Shown: one piece after another, positions 45,802-54,061 of the stretch
How the letters are laid out: the number at the start of each line of letters is the position of its first letter
How positions within the stretch are numbered: position 1 is the first letter of the stretch
From: Halostella pelagica
GTDB taxonomy: Archaea > Halobacteriota > Halobacteria > Halobacteriales > Natronoarchaeaceae
DNA length: 64,000 nucleotides
Direction: 5' to 3'
NCBI GenBank assembly: GCA_005954745.1
Contig: CP040678.1
Coordinates: 2,728,001-2,792,000 of the forward strand
Position numbers and translations under genes: made by a program
Notes under the pieces: generated by a model
What the model was told of the DNA's origin: nothing
The model's input: the letters and a program-made list of their open reading frames with translations, nothing else
Databases searched by the model: none

Positions 45802-46290
45802 ATGAGCGACGCAGACGGTGACGAGGAAGCCGTGACCGCGAACGTCGACGAGTTGCTGGACCGGGTCGGATTCGACCCGACTGAGAGCGCGCTGACGCGT
45901 CGTCAGGCCGAGGTGCTCGCCCTGCGCCAGCGGGGCGCGTCGCAGTCCGCTATCGCCGAACTGCTCGGTACCTCGCGTGCCAACGTCTCCAGCGTCGAGG
46001 CGAGCGCTCGAACGAACGTCGAGAAGGCGCGCGAAACGGTGGCGTTCGCGGAAGCGCTGAAAGCGCCGGTACAGGTCGAGGTCGAGACCGAAACCGACCT
46101 GTACGACGTTCCCCAGCGCGTCTACGACGCCTGCGACGAGGCAGGTGTGAAGGTGAGCCACACCGCACCGGACCTGATGAAGATCGTCAGCGACGAGGCG
46201 GGCGACGCCATCAGCGGCCGGAAGGTGAGCGAGGCGCTGCTGGTCGGCGTCTCCAACGACGGCAGCGTCCGGGTCCGGCGGTCCGAGTGA
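45802..46290 (+). CDS. Tfx family DNA-binding protein
   Basis: The 162-aa protein has an N-terminal helix-turn-helix (about 30-75, LTRRQAEVLALRQRGASQSA then IAELLGTSRANVSSVEASAR) and the Tfx C-terminal domain (about 80-158, YDVPQRVYDACDEAGVKVSH onward). Tfx was described in a methanogen as binding the molybdenum formylmethanofuran dehydrogenase promoter. In haloarchaea no such target exists, so the regulated genes are unknown. It is 73 bp after the TRAM gene. Confidence 0.88.
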   Translation: MSDADGDEEAVTANVDELLDRVGFDPTESALTRRQAEVLALRQRGASQSAIAELLGTSRANVSSVEASARTNVEKARETVAFAEALKAPVQVEVETETDLYDVPQRVYDACDEAGVKVSHTAPDLMKIVSDEAGDAISGRKVSEALLVGVSNDGSVRVRRSE

Positions 46291-46390
46291 ACGGTCGGGC
46301 CAGATCCCGGTGAATGGGCCGGACAGATCCGGCCGTCCGAGCGGATCCGGAGTCCCGAAAGATTAGTGCGCCCGCCGCGTTGGCCACGAT

Positions 46391-47176
46391 ATGGATCTCG
46401 GAATCGACGGCAACGCGGCACTGGTCACGGCGAGTTCGAGCGGTCTCGGCCTCGCGAGCGCCAAAGCCCTCGCCCGGGAGGGCGCGAACGTCAGTATCTG
46501 CGGGCGGTCGACCGACCGCCTCGAAGCGGCGCGCGAGGAGGTGGCGTCGGTCGCGGACGGCGAGGTACGCGCCCAGCAGGCGGACATCACTAGCCGGAGC
46601 GACATCGTGTCGCTGGTCGAGGAGACCGTCGACGCCTTCGGTGGCCTCGACCACGTGGTTACCTCTGCCGGGGGCGTTCCGAGCGGCGCGTTCGTGGACA
46701 TGGACGAGCGCGACTGGTACGCGGCGTACGACATGCTCGTGATGAGTCACGTCTGGACGCTGAAGGAGGCACACCCCTACCTGGAAGACAGCGACGCGGG
46801 CAGTATCGTCTCGATCACGTCCACCAGCGTCCGCGAGGCCATCGAGGGGCTTGTCCTCTCGAACGCGGTGCGTCGGGCCGTCATCGGCACGGTCAAAACC
46901 GTTTCGCGAGAGTTCGCGCCGGGCGTGCGGGCCAACGCCGTGTTGCCCGGTGCCCACGAGACGCCCAGGATCGAGGAACTCATCGAACAGGGCCTCGACC
47001 GCGGCGAGTACGGCAGTTACGAGGAGGGACTCGAAGACTGGTCGGCGGACATCCCGCTCGACCGCATCGGCGACCCGATGGAACTGGGCGACGCTATCGC
47101 CTTCCTCTCCAGCGACCGTGCGAGTTTCGTCAACGGCGTGGCGATGCCGGTCGACGGCGGCCGCCTGCGCTCCTGA
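46391..47176 (+). CDS. Atypical SDR oxidoreductase lacking the usual catalytic Tyr/Lys
   Basis: The 261-aa protein has the short-chain dehydrogenase fold: nucleotide loop TASSSGLGLASA at about 13-24, ADIT near 63, and an SDR-like end, FLSSDRASFVNGVAMPVDGG. At the position of the active-site YxxxK (as in YSASKAAVIG), it reads SNAVRRAVIG, so both Tyr and Lys are replaced. The first glycine of TGxxxGxG is Ala. This matches the BKR-like atypical SDR subgroup, whose chemistry is unclear. It may bind a nucleotide without the standard reaction. Confidence 0.8.
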   Translation: MDLGIDGNAALVTASSSGLGLASAKALAREGANVSICGRSTDRLEAAREEVASVADGEVRAQQADITSRSDIVSLVEETVDAFGGLDHVVTSAGGVPSGAFVDMDERDWYAAYDMLVMSHVWTLKEAHPYLEDSDAGSIVSITSTSVREAIEGLVLSNAVRRAVIGTVKTVSREFAPGVRANAVLPGAHETPRIEELIEQGLDRGEYGSYEEGLEDWSADIPLDRIGDPMELGDAIAFLSSDRASFVNGVAMPVDGGRLRS

Positions 47177-47199
47177 GCGGCGGTGACCGCCGTCCCGGC

Positions 47200-48228
47200 T
47201 CAGAACTCGCCGGCGTCGCGCAGTCGCTCGACGACCTCCCGGACGCGCTGTGCGTCGTCTTTCGGTACGACCAGCACGCGGTCGCCGTACGCGGCGACGA
47301 CCAGGTCGTCGGCTCCGACGACTGAGACGTGGGTGTCACCGTCGCTGGCGACGACGTTGTCCGCGGCGTCTATCGTCAGCGCGTCGCCGAGGACGGCGTT
47401 GTCGTCACCTCCGACGACCCGCTCTAGGGCGTCCCACGACCCGAGGTCGTCCCACTCGAACGAGACGGGAACGACGTACGCGTCGTCCGTGCGCTCCAGA
47501 ACGGCGTAGTCGACGCTTACCGGGTCGGTCTCGCGGACGGCAGCGGCGAGCGGGTCGGCGTCTCGGCGGTTCGGAGCCGTTTCCCCACCGTTTTCGGCCG
47601 CCGCGACGACGGTCGAGAGCGGCGAGTCCCGCGCCTCGCGCAGGAAGGCGTCGGGCGTCCACGCGAAGATGCCGGCGTTCCAGTAACAGTCGTCGACGAG
47701 TTCCGCGGCGGTTTCGCGGTCCGGTTTCTCCCGGAACCGGCGGACAGGCGCGTAGCCGTCCTGTTCCCGTCGCGGTTCGACGTAGCCGTACTCGGTCGCC
47801 GGCCGAGTCGGTTCGACACCGAGCGTGACGAGGCCGTCAGTCTCGACGGCGACGCGGGCGGCGCGGCGAGCGGGGGACTCGAAATCGCCCCGGAGCCGGT
47901 GGTCGCTTGGCACGCACAGGAGAACGGCGTCGTCGACCCGTTCGCGGAGTCGAGCGGCGGCGTACGTCAGCGCGGGGCCGGTGTCTCGTGGCGCGGGTTC
48001 GACCAGTACGTCGGCGTCTGGAGCGTGGGCGGGCACCGCGTCGGCGTAGGCGTCGCGCGTGAGGACGACGGTTTCGTCGGCGAAATCGACCCTGTCGGCG
48101 GTCCGGGCGAGCAGCGAGCGGTCGCCGCCGAACGACTGGAACTGCTTGGGGCGATCGCTTCGACTCGCGGGGTAGAGTCGCGTCCCGGTACCGCCGGCGA
48201 GTATCACTGCGACGATGGGGCGGTCCAT
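47200..48228 (-). CDS. manC: Mannose-1-phosphate guanylyltransferase
   Basis: The enzyme makes GDP-mannose from mannose 1-phosphate and GTP, for glycan synthesis. The 342-aa protein has the nucleotidyltransferase signature ILAGGTGTRLYPASRSDRPK at about 9-28. VEPAPRDTGPAL at about 76-87 and FEWDDLGSWDALERV near 278 are typical. There is no C-terminal isomerase domain, so it is the monofunctional type. The neighbours to the right on the same strand (phosphatase-like, methyltransferase and glycosyltransferase genes) suggest a surface-glycan setting. Confidence 0.9.
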   Translation of the reverse strand: MDRPIVAVILAGGTGTRLYPASRSDRPKQFQSFGGDRSLLARTADRVDFADETVVLTRDAYADAVPAHAPDADVLVEPAPRDTGPALTYAAARLRERVDDAVLLCVPSDHRLRGDFESPARRAARVAVETDGLVTLGVEPTRPATEYGYVEPRREQDGYAPVRRFREKPDRETAAELVDDCYWNAGIFAWTPDAFLREARDSPLSTVVAAAENGGETAPNRRDADPLAAAVRETDPVSVDYAVLERTDDAYVVPVSFEWDDLGSWDALERVVGGDDNAVLGDALTIDAADNVVASDGDTHVSVVGADDLVVAAYGDRVLVVPKDDAQRVREVVERLRDAGEF

Positions 48229-48258
48229 ACCGGCCAGAGCGACGCCGGGCGGGAAAAG

Positions 48259-48537
48259 TCACCAGGTCTCGATACGACCCTCGCGCACGTCCTCGGCACA
48301 GCCTTCGCAGTCCGGATGGCCCGCCTCGAAGCAGGCTGGGTGGCCCTGGTCGTCTATGTTCGCGGTTCGCTTCTCGGCGTAGCGTCGGCAGACTATCTTC
48401 GCTCGTCCGGCGTCGTCCGTCGGCAGACCGTGTTGCAGGCGGGCGGACCGGTACGCGCGCTTCGCCTCGCCGTACTGTTTGCCCGCTTTGCGCGCGGTCG
48501 ACTGGACGAACCGTGAGAGACGGCTATCGTCACTCAC
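48259..48537 (-). CDS. Small cysteine-containing haloarchaeal protein
   Basis: The 92-aa protein (GTG start at 48537, VSDDSRLSRFVQS) is basic in its first half, with AGKQYGEAKRAYRSARLQHG. It ends with a cysteine/histidine cluster, HPACFEAGHPDCEGCAEDV, that could bind zinc, after an earlier IVCRRYAEKR. I recall such proteins as a conserved haloarchaeal family of unknown role (a DUF7091-like name is likely but uncertain). It lies between manC and the phosphatase-like gene on the same strand. Confidence 0.65.
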   Translation of the reverse strand: MSDDSRLSRFVQSTARKAGKQYGEAKRAYRSARLQHGLPTDDAGRAKIVCRRYAEKRTANIDDQGHPACFEAGHPDCEGCAEDVREGRIETW

Positions 48538-48601
48538 GCCGATTCCCTCCGAGCGACATACGTGAGCGTTGTCGGCGAGGCATATATACTGTCGGCCGCG
48601 G

Positions 48602-49453
48602 CTACTCCGCGTATCCGAGGGCGCGTAGCTTCTCCTCGACGGAGCCGGCACCGTTCTGGACCTTCCGACGCGGTTTGAAAACCGCGAACGGGACGGTGAC
48701 GAGCGCCGGGACGTAACACCGGGTCGGGTGAACGTACAGGCCGAACTCGCGGTAGCGACCGAACAGTTCGCCGTGGTCCGCGGTCACGACGACAGTCTGT
48801 CCGTCGCTGACCCACCGTCCGACGTACTCTCTCGTCACCGCCCACGTGCTGCGGACTGAGGTCCGGTACGCTTGCCAGGCCTTCTCCGGGTCTATCTCAC
48901 CGGAGGAGAACAGCCGCTGGGACCTCGAACCGGGGTTCGCCGCCTGTTCACCGTGCCATTCCTCGACATCGGGAAACAGGGGAAGCCACTCCTCGCCACA
49001 CACGCCGACGTACGGGGCGTGCGGGGGGAGTACGTGCGCCACGGCCGGCGTCTTGCCGTCGGAGACGCGCTCGTCGGTCGCCTCAAGCACCGGTTCGGGC
49101 AACACGGTGTTGAGGTAGTCGTCCCAGTGGGTCTCCCAGCAGGCGCGGACCTCGCTCCCGACGTCGACTTTCGAATACTGTACGTTCGCCGTCGAGACGT
49201 AGGCATCGTGCATCGTCCCCGCCGCCTTGACGGACGACAGCCACTCGGACGTGTTACTTCCGGGTGACTGAACCGCGTCGACGGGCCACTCGGCGACCTC
49301 GCGGAGCACGTCGTATCGGCAGGCGTCGAGGACGACCAGTACGTCCCACTCGGTCTCCTCCAGTCGCTCCAACTGATCCGGACGGTGCCACACCGGCGAG
49401 ATCTGTTGGACAGCCCACTTTCTCGCACGGTAGGTGAACGGTTCTGCCGCCAC
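48602..49453 (-). CDS. Alkaline-phosphatase-superfamily protein (sulfatase/LtaS-like)
   Basis: The 283-aa protein has a metal-site region WDVLVVLDACRYDVL (about 36-50) and VVVTADHGELFGRYREFGLY (about 220-239), which are the two metal-binding ends of the alkaline phosphatase fold. HVLPPHAPYVG at about 140-150 supplies another histidine loop. The residue after the first aspartate suggests an Asp/Cys nucleophile area (DACRYD). No signal peptide is visible. Such proteins sit in haloarchaeal surface-glycan loci; a role in transferring or removing phospho- or sulfo-groups is inference. It is 3 bp from the next phosphatase-like gene. Confidence 0.75.
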   Translation of the reverse strand: MAAEPFTYRARKWAVQQISPVWHRPDQLERLEETEWDVLVVLDACRYDVLREVAEWPVDAVQSPGSNTSEWLSSVKAAGTMHDAYVSTANVQYSKVDVGSEVRACWETHWDDYLNTVLPEPVLEATDERVSDGKTPAVAHVLPPHAPYVGVCGEEWLPLFPDVEEWHGEQAANPGSRSQRLFSSGEIDPEKAWQAYRTSVRSTWAVTREYVGRWVSDGQTVVVTADHGELFGRYREFGLYVHPTRCYVPALVTVPFAVFKPRRKVQNGAGSVEEKLRALGYAE

Positions 49454-49456
49454 GGC

Positions 49457-50473
49457 TCAGAGGTAGCCCAGGTCTTCGAGTTGGTCCCGGACGTCCGACG
49501 CGTCCCGGGACGTGACGGCGCTGTCCGCGCGGAACGCCTCGCGGACGGGCGGGTCGTCCGTCTCCCCGGTCGATGGCGTGACCCGCTCGATTCCGTCGCG
49601 AACGTCTACCACCGACTCGACGCCCCGAAGCGCTTCTGTGTTGGACGCCGCGGCGTACGGGTCGTGTGTGTGGTGGCCGTCCGTCAGGCCGTGGTCCGAC
49701 ACGCAAAGTAGCGTGTCGTCGGGCGCGAGCGCTGCGGCTACCTCTCCGGTCAAGGCGGCGGCGAGACGGTATGCCCGCTCCTGCCATCCGTCCTCGTCTA
49801 CGACCGGCGCGAGGTGACCGACGGTGTCGAGGTAGCCGAGCCAGGCGAACACGAGATCGTAGTCGCGCTGGAGGCAAGAGCGGACGATGCCGAGTTTCTC
49901 GGTGGCCTCGCTCACCAGACGCTCTTCGAGTTCGGGGACGGACACCCGGGGTTCGTGTGCCGTCTCGTCGTCGGCGCCCTCGTCGATCGAGAGGAACTCG
50001 CCGAGCGCGGCCCCGCGGTCGGCGTCTAGCCCGAGGCGCTCGTCGCGTTCGGTCGCGTAGTTCGGCACCGTGATAGCGCGGGCCGTGCGTCCGTCGAAGA
50101 CGGTGTCGACGCCGCGTTCGCGGTAGTACGCCGGCGATTTGAAATCGAGACCGGCACCGCGCTCGCGGAGCAACGCGCCGATACGCGTGCGGAGGTCGTC
50201 GGGGACGACGCGGCGACCGATCCGCGCGGCGACGCTGATCGCCGGATTCCCCCAGGCGACGCCCTCCTCCTCGGTGGCCGCGTGGATGCCGTGGTCGTCA
50301 GGGTGAAGTCCGGTGATCATCGACGGCCAGACCTCGTAGGTGTGTGGCTTGCCGAGCGTCGGATTGTCGAACGTCGACAGCCGACGCCCGTGTTCGCCGA
50401 ACGCGCCGTCGAGGTCGAACGCCTCGACCAGGTTCGCGTCGAGGGCGTCCCAGCCGAGAACGACGGTTGTCAC
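49457..50473 (-). CDS. Alkaline phosphatase family protein (type I phosphodiesterase-like)
   Basis: This 338-aa protein starts at GTG 50473 (VTTVVLGWDALDAN), with the first metal aspartate in GWDALD. TYEVWPSMITGLHPDDHGIH at about 39-58 holds the nucleophile-region threonine/serine, and LLCVSDHGLTDGHHTHDPYA near 269-288 carries the metal-binding DHG and histidines. It resembles the nucleotide pyrophosphatase/phosphodiesterase group. Start and the methyltransferase stop overlap (GTGA), so the genes are coupled. The upstream open frame is rejected as overlapping the methyltransferase gene. Confidence 0.8.
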   Translation of the reverse strand: MTTVVLGWDALDANLVEAFDLDGAFGEHGRRLSTFDNPTLGKPHTYEVWPSMITGLHPDDHGIHAATEEEGVAWGNPAISVAARIGRRVVPDDLRTRIGALLRERGAGLDFKSPAYYRERGVDTVFDGRTARAITVPNYATERDERLGLDADRGAALGEFLSIDEGADDETAHEPRVSVPELEERLVSEATEKLGIVRSCLQRDYDLVFAWLGYLDTVGHLAPVVDEDGWQERAYRLAAALTGEVAAALAPDDTLLCVSDHGLTDGHHTHDPYAAASNTEALRGVESVVDVRDGIERVTPSTGETDDPPVREAFRADSAVTSRDASDVRDQLEDLGYL

Positions 50474-51036
50474 TTCCGCACCTCCAGTTCGAACTCGACC
50501 GGGCAGGACTTCCAGAACTGTATCCTGTCGATCCGTTCGGCCCTCCGCACGCGGAAGTCGGGGTCGAAGTAGCCGCGCGAACCCAGTTCGGTCGTCGAGT
50601 CCCAGAAGTCGAACGTGCGCTCGTCGAACCCGGCGACCATCGTCACGGGCGGCGCGCTCGGCAGGTTCTCCTCGGACAGCGTCCACGGGAGCGTCACCGG
50701 CTCGCCGCCGTCGGTCACAGTGTCTCGGGGATGAGCGACGTGCGTCGGGTCGACGTACGCGTTGCGGTCCTCCCAGTGCGGGGCGTTCCCCGTCAGGGTC
50801 GCACCGTCGCGGCAGACGCGGTGTATCTCCGCCATTACCTCAGGGAGGTTCGGCAGGTGTTCGAGAACAGAGTACGCGTACACTTCGTCGAACGTCTCGT
50901 CGGCGAACGGCCACGGCGTTTCTGACACGTCGTACACCACGTCCGTAGCGTCGTACGGCCGGACGTCCATGCCGACGGCATCGGCGTCGCGCTTGGTATC
51001 ACCGCACCCGATGTCAAGCGCTCGCCGCGTCGACAT
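50470..51036 (-). CDS. SAM-dependent methyltransferase
   Basis: The 188-aa class I methyltransferase has SAM motif I, ALDIGCGDTKRDADAVGMDV at about 6-25. DETFDEVYAYSVLEHLPNLP at about 46-65 is the acceptor-side loop typical of the Methyltransf_11 type. The C-terminal half with FDFWDSTTELGSRGYFDPDF is of the kind seen in sugar or lipid methylases of glycan loci, but the substrate is unknown. It overlaps the glycosyltransferase by 23 nt upstream and the phosphatase-like gene downstream. Confidence 0.82.
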   Translation of the reverse strand: MSTRRALDIGCGDTKRDADAVGMDVRPYDATDVVYDVSETPWPFADETFDEVYAYSVLEHLPNLPEVMAEIHRVCRDGATLTGNAPHWEDRNAYVDPTHVAHPRDTVTDGGEPVTLPWTLSEENLPSAPPVTMVAGFDERTFDFWDSTTELGSRGYFDPDFRVRRAERIDRIQFWKSCPVEFELEVRK

Positions 51037-51802
51037 CCGACTCACCTCCGTCACGGGCGATCCGGCCGGCGATCCACCCGGCCGCACGGCTCGCGTGGGG
51101 GACCGGATTCCGTCCCGTCGCGGCCGCGTAAGGGACGTTTAACGCGACATCCTGAAACCGCGAAAGGTCGTACTTCGCGCCGAGATACCCCTCCTGCCAG
51201 CCGATAGGGTGACGCTCCTGGTTCGCGTGTTCGAAGCGGGCCCGGTGGTTGAACACCCAGACGTTCCCGCGAGATTCGACGTACCTGCGGAGGTACTCGT
51301 CCTCTAGCACGTGCAGGTCCGGCGGGAACGATACACCTCCTACGGCGTCCCGTCGGAGGAGAGTCGCGTGCGTGCCGGCGCGTCGCGAGCGGCGCTGGAC
51401 CCAGTCGGATGGGTTCTCAGTGCGCGAGGCTTTCCGACCCTGAATCCCGCCGACCAGCGGTGCCGCGGCGTCCAGCATGTGGTCGAGGTAGTGTTCGGTC
51501 AGGCGGACGTCGTCGTCGAGAAAGAGGAACCAGTCCGCCTCGACGGTGTCGACGGCGAGTTCCCGCGCTCTCGGCAGCGAACACGGCAGGGACCGTATCA
51601 CCGGTTCCCACCCCGCTTCCTCGGCGTGTCTGCGGGCGATAGATCGCGTCTCGTCGGTACTCTCGTCGTCTATCAGGATCAGTCGGTCGACCTGTACGTC
51701 CGCCGCCTCGGCGCTTACCCGTAATCGCTCTACGGTCCCGTCGAGGACGTCACCGCTATCGGCGGTCGGCATCGCCACGTCTATCGTATCAATTTCGTTC
51801 AT
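51014..51802 (-). CDS. Family 2 glycosyltransferase
   Basis: The 262-aa protein has a GT-A fold start with DVAMPTADSGDVLDGTVERL at about 8-27. LILIDDESTDETRSIARRHA at about 41-60 and the metal-binding DXD-like FLFLDDDVRLTEHYLDHML at about 91-109 follow. The acceptor region HVLEDEYLRRYVESRG near 165 has the catalytic ED. It should transfer a nucleotide sugar to a cell-surface glycan acceptor. It is the first gene of a minus-strand run of five (GT2, methyltransferase, two phosphatase-like, small protein). Confidence 0.85.
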   Translation of the reverse strand: MNEIDTIDVAMPTADSGDVLDGTVERLRVSAEAADVQVDRLILIDDESTDETRSIARRHAEEAGWEPVIRSLPCSLPRARELAVDTVEADWFLFLDDDVRLTEHYLDHMLDAAAPLVGGIQGRKASRTENPSDWVQRRSRRAGTHATLLRRDAVGGVSFPPDLHVLEDEYLRRYVESRGNVWVFNHRARFEHANQERHPIGWQEGYLGAKYDLSRFQDVALNVPYAAATGRNPVPHASRAAGWIAGRIARDGGESDVDAASA

Positions 51803-51892
51803 TCCCCACAACCCGGTTTCTCGGATCGACGCGGGTGACGGGTTTTGTTCTATAGTGCCTACCGAGTTTTCGAGAAGCTTTACGTAGATATC

Positions 51893-51955
51893 CGGATTCG
51901 ACTGGGAAGAACACGGATTCGGCTGGAAAGCATACGGACTCAACTGGTAACAAAT
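51893..51955. repeat. Three tandem 21-bp repeats upstream of rpa
   Basis: Three imperfect direct repeats of exactly 21 bp run at 51893-51913, 51914-51934 and 51935-51955. Each begins CGGATTCG or CGGACTCA and continues ACTGG or GCTGG at the same phase. They lie between the divergent glycosyltransferase (start 51802) and rpa (start 52071) genes. Twenty-one bases is two helical turns, so proteins bound to them would lie on one face. Confidence 0.6.
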
Positions 51956-52070
51956 CCGGATCCACCTCCAGACCGTTCCACTTCCACCACGCTCTACGAG
52001 AGTTTTTATGTGAAGGCGACCAAACGAGCACTGTCTCCCGACGAAACCAAGGTGGAGACACGAGGAAACG

Positions 52071-53000
52071 ATGAATCTACGCGAACACGCGGAAGACGTA
52101 CACGGACAGTTTTCGGACCAGTTAGAGATAACGGTCGACGACGTAGAGGACCGACTCTCGACGCTGGTCGACGAGTACAAAGTACCGGTCGACGAGGCGC
52201 GCCGGAGCGTCACGAACCACTACCTCGACGAGGCGGACATGGACCGCGACGCCCTCGGGAGCGGCGGCGACAACGAGGAGCGCGGCCTCGGCGAAGTCGA
52301 CGAGGCAGAGGAGTGGATCGACGTCACGGCCAAGGTCGTCGACCTCTGGGACCCCCGCAGCGACGCGGTCGGCCAGGTCGGTCTCATCGGAGACCCAACC
52401 GGCACGATCAAGTTCACCAAGTGGGCCAAATCCGACCTCGCGGAACTCGAAGCCGGCGAAGTGTACCGCCTCGAAAACGTCGTCACCGACGAGTACGAAG
52501 GGCAGTACTCCGTGAAGCTCAACCGGACGACGAACATCGAGAAACTCGACGAAGACATCGAGGTCGGCGACGACACGACCGAAGTCGAGGGCGCGCTGGT
52601 CGACATTCAGAGCGGCAGCGGCCTCATCAAGCGCTGTCCCGACGAGGACTGCACGCGCGTCCTCCAGAACGGCCGGTGTCAGGAACACGGCGAGGTCGAG
52701 GGCGAGTTCGACCTCCGAATCAAGGGCGTACTGGACGACGGCAACGACGCTCACGAGGTCATCTTCGACAAGGAAGCCACCGAGGAACTGACCGGCATGA
52801 ACCTAGAGGAGGCCAAGGACATGGCGATGGACGCGCTGGACACCACCGTGGTCGCGGACGAAATGGCCGAGGACACGCTCGGCCATTACTACCGCGTCGC
52901 TGGTCCGGTGTTCGGTCGCTACGTCCTCGCGGACGAACTGGAGAAACTGGACGAGCCAGCGGACCACGAGGAACTGCTGATCAAAGCGAGGTCGATATAG
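52071..53000 (+). CDS. rpa3: Replication protein A (RPA3-like single-stranded DNA-binding protein)
   Basis: RPA coats single-stranded DNA in replication and repair. The 309-aa protein has an N-terminal helical part (about 1-65), an OB fold (about 82-175, WIDVTAKVVDLWDPRSDAVG and PTGTIKFTKWAKSD), and a zinc-finger-bearing domain with CPDEDC and CQEHG (about 188-204). In Haloferax, rpa3 is followed by a COG3390 gene with no phosphoesterase gene; the same two-gene plan here suggests the Rpa3 type. It starts ATG at 52071 and is immediately followed by its partner gene. Confidence 0.85.
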   Translation: MNLREHAEDVHGQFSDQLEITVDDVEDRLSTLVDEYKVPVDEARRSVTNHYLDEADMDRDALGSGGDNEERGLGEVDEAEEWIDVTAKVVDLWDPRSDAVGQVGLIGDPTGTIKFTKWAKSDLAELEAGEVYRLENVVTDEYEGQYSVKLNRTTNIEKLDEDIEVGDDTTEVEGALVDIQSGSGLIKRCPDEDCTRVLQNGRCQEHGEVEGEFDLRIKGVLDDGNDAHEVIFDKEATEELTGMNLEEAKDMAMDALDTTVVADEMAEDTLGHYYRVAGPVFGRYVLADELEKLDEPADHEELLIKARSI

Positions 53001-53639
53001 ATGAGCGACGCACCCACCCGCGAGGTCGCACGGCGCACCTTCGCGAGCGAGTTCAACGACGCGAGTTACACGTTCAAAGAATCCGACGACGAGCGCGCGC
53101 CCAACTACGCGCTTTTGCCGACTGGCGAACGCGCGAACCGGGTGTTCGTGGTCGGCACCGTCACCGAGAAAGAAGACGTCGGCGAGGACAGCGAGTACTG
53201 GCGCGGTCGCGTGGTCGATCCCACCGGCACGTTCTTCATGTACGCCGGGCAGTACCAGCCCGACGCTGCGAGCGTACTCCGTGACCTCGAACCACCGGAG
53301 TACGTCGCCGTTGTCGGCAAGCCCCGGACCTACGAAACCGACGACGGCACGGTCAACGTCTCGGTCCGGCCCGAATCGATATCTATCGTCGACGCCGCGA
53401 CGCGCGACCGCTGGGTCGTCGAGACGGCCGACCGGACTCTCGACCGCCTCCAACGGTTCGAGGCGGGCGAAACGTCGGAGGAGTCACCCGACCCCAGCGG
53501 CGTCTACGAGTACGTCGAGATGGCCCGCGAGCAGTACGACCTGCCCGTCGAGAACTATCGGCGCGACCTCGTCACCGCCCTCGAAAGTTTAGACGAAGGC
53601 GAAGCGCCCGAGGACGACGCGCAAGTCGAAGCGGAGTAG
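53001..53639 (+). CDS. RPA-associated protein (COG3390 family)
   Basis: This 212-aa protein begins on the base after the rpa stop. It belongs to the family that co-occurs with and binds haloarchaeal RPA (Rpap3). It contains an OB-like domain (about 28-125, NRVFVVGTVTEKEDVGEDSE and WRGRVVDPTGTFFMYAGQYQ) and an acidic C-terminal half. REVARRTFASEFNDAS at the start is characteristic. It probably stabilises RPA or modulates DNA binding. Identity as the Rpa3 rather than Rpa1 partner follows from the operon layout. Confidence 0.85.
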   Translation: MSDAPTREVARRTFASEFNDASYTFKESDDERAPNYALLPTGERANRVFVVGTVTEKEDVGEDSEYWRGRVVDPTGTFFMYAGQYQPDAASVLRDLEPPEYVAVVGKPRTYETDDGTVNVSVRPESISIVDAATRDRWVVETADRTLDRLQRFEAGETSEESPDPSGVYEYVEMAREQYDLPVENYRRDLVTALESLDEGEAPEDDAQVEAE

Positions 53640-53745
53640 ACGAAGCCGTCCCGACGCCGCTGTTTTGCGCGGTTCCCGACCGTTGTACGGCCCGCTCCCG
53701 GCCGAGGCGCTGCCGATCCAGTATTATTACTTGGTAATCGAATAA

Positions 53746-53752
53746 TTTAATA
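53746..53752 (+). promoter_or_regulatory. TATA box of small zinc protein gene
   Basis: TTTAATA in a strongly AT-rich 40-bp patch lies 30-36 nt before the ATG at 53782 and only 9-15 nt before the ATG at 53761. The spacing therefore favours 53782 as the true start of the small zinc protein. Confidence 0.5.
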
Positions 53753-53781
53753 CTATCAAAATGATTCTTGAAAACAGTCAG

Positions 53782-53904
53782 ATGCCCAACCGGAATATCT
53801 GCGAATGCCCGGACTGTGGCCGCCTGGTGAACCAGAACGTCAACCAGTGCTGTCCAGAGTGCCGAGCAAGCCTATCTGAGGCGGGCAGTCCGAAGATCGC
53901 CTGA
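53782..53904 (+). CDS. Small double-CxxC zinc-ribbon protein (40 aa)
   Basis: From MPNRNICECPDCG the product has CxCPxC and CCPEC (two cysteine pairs about 14 residues apart), the hallmark of haloarchaeal small zinc-finger proteins. It ends SPKIA. The ATG at 53782 is preferred on TATA spacing; an in-frame ATG at 53761 would give 47 aa. Small CPxCG proteins in Haloferax influence biofilm and motility in some cases, but this member has no known role. Confidence 0.65.
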   Translation: MPNRNICECPDCGRLVNQNVNQCCPECRASLSEAGSPKIA

Positions 53905-54061
53905 GCGAACCCGACGAGTCGGGGTCTCCGGCAGCGGCCAGAGACGACCGATACGCCTCCGGAACCAGTCAGGTCGGCGAACGCGTCGGTGCGCATAGCC
54001 CGACGAACAAGTGCCGGAACCGGAGGTTCGCGGAACTGTCCGGTCCGTAGACAGTTCAGCA

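Noticed and set aside
50474-50686. Extended N-terminus for the phosphodiesterase-like gene
   Set aside because: It overlaps the methyltransferase reading frame. The GTG at 50473 gives the conserved beginning and a typical GTGA coupling.
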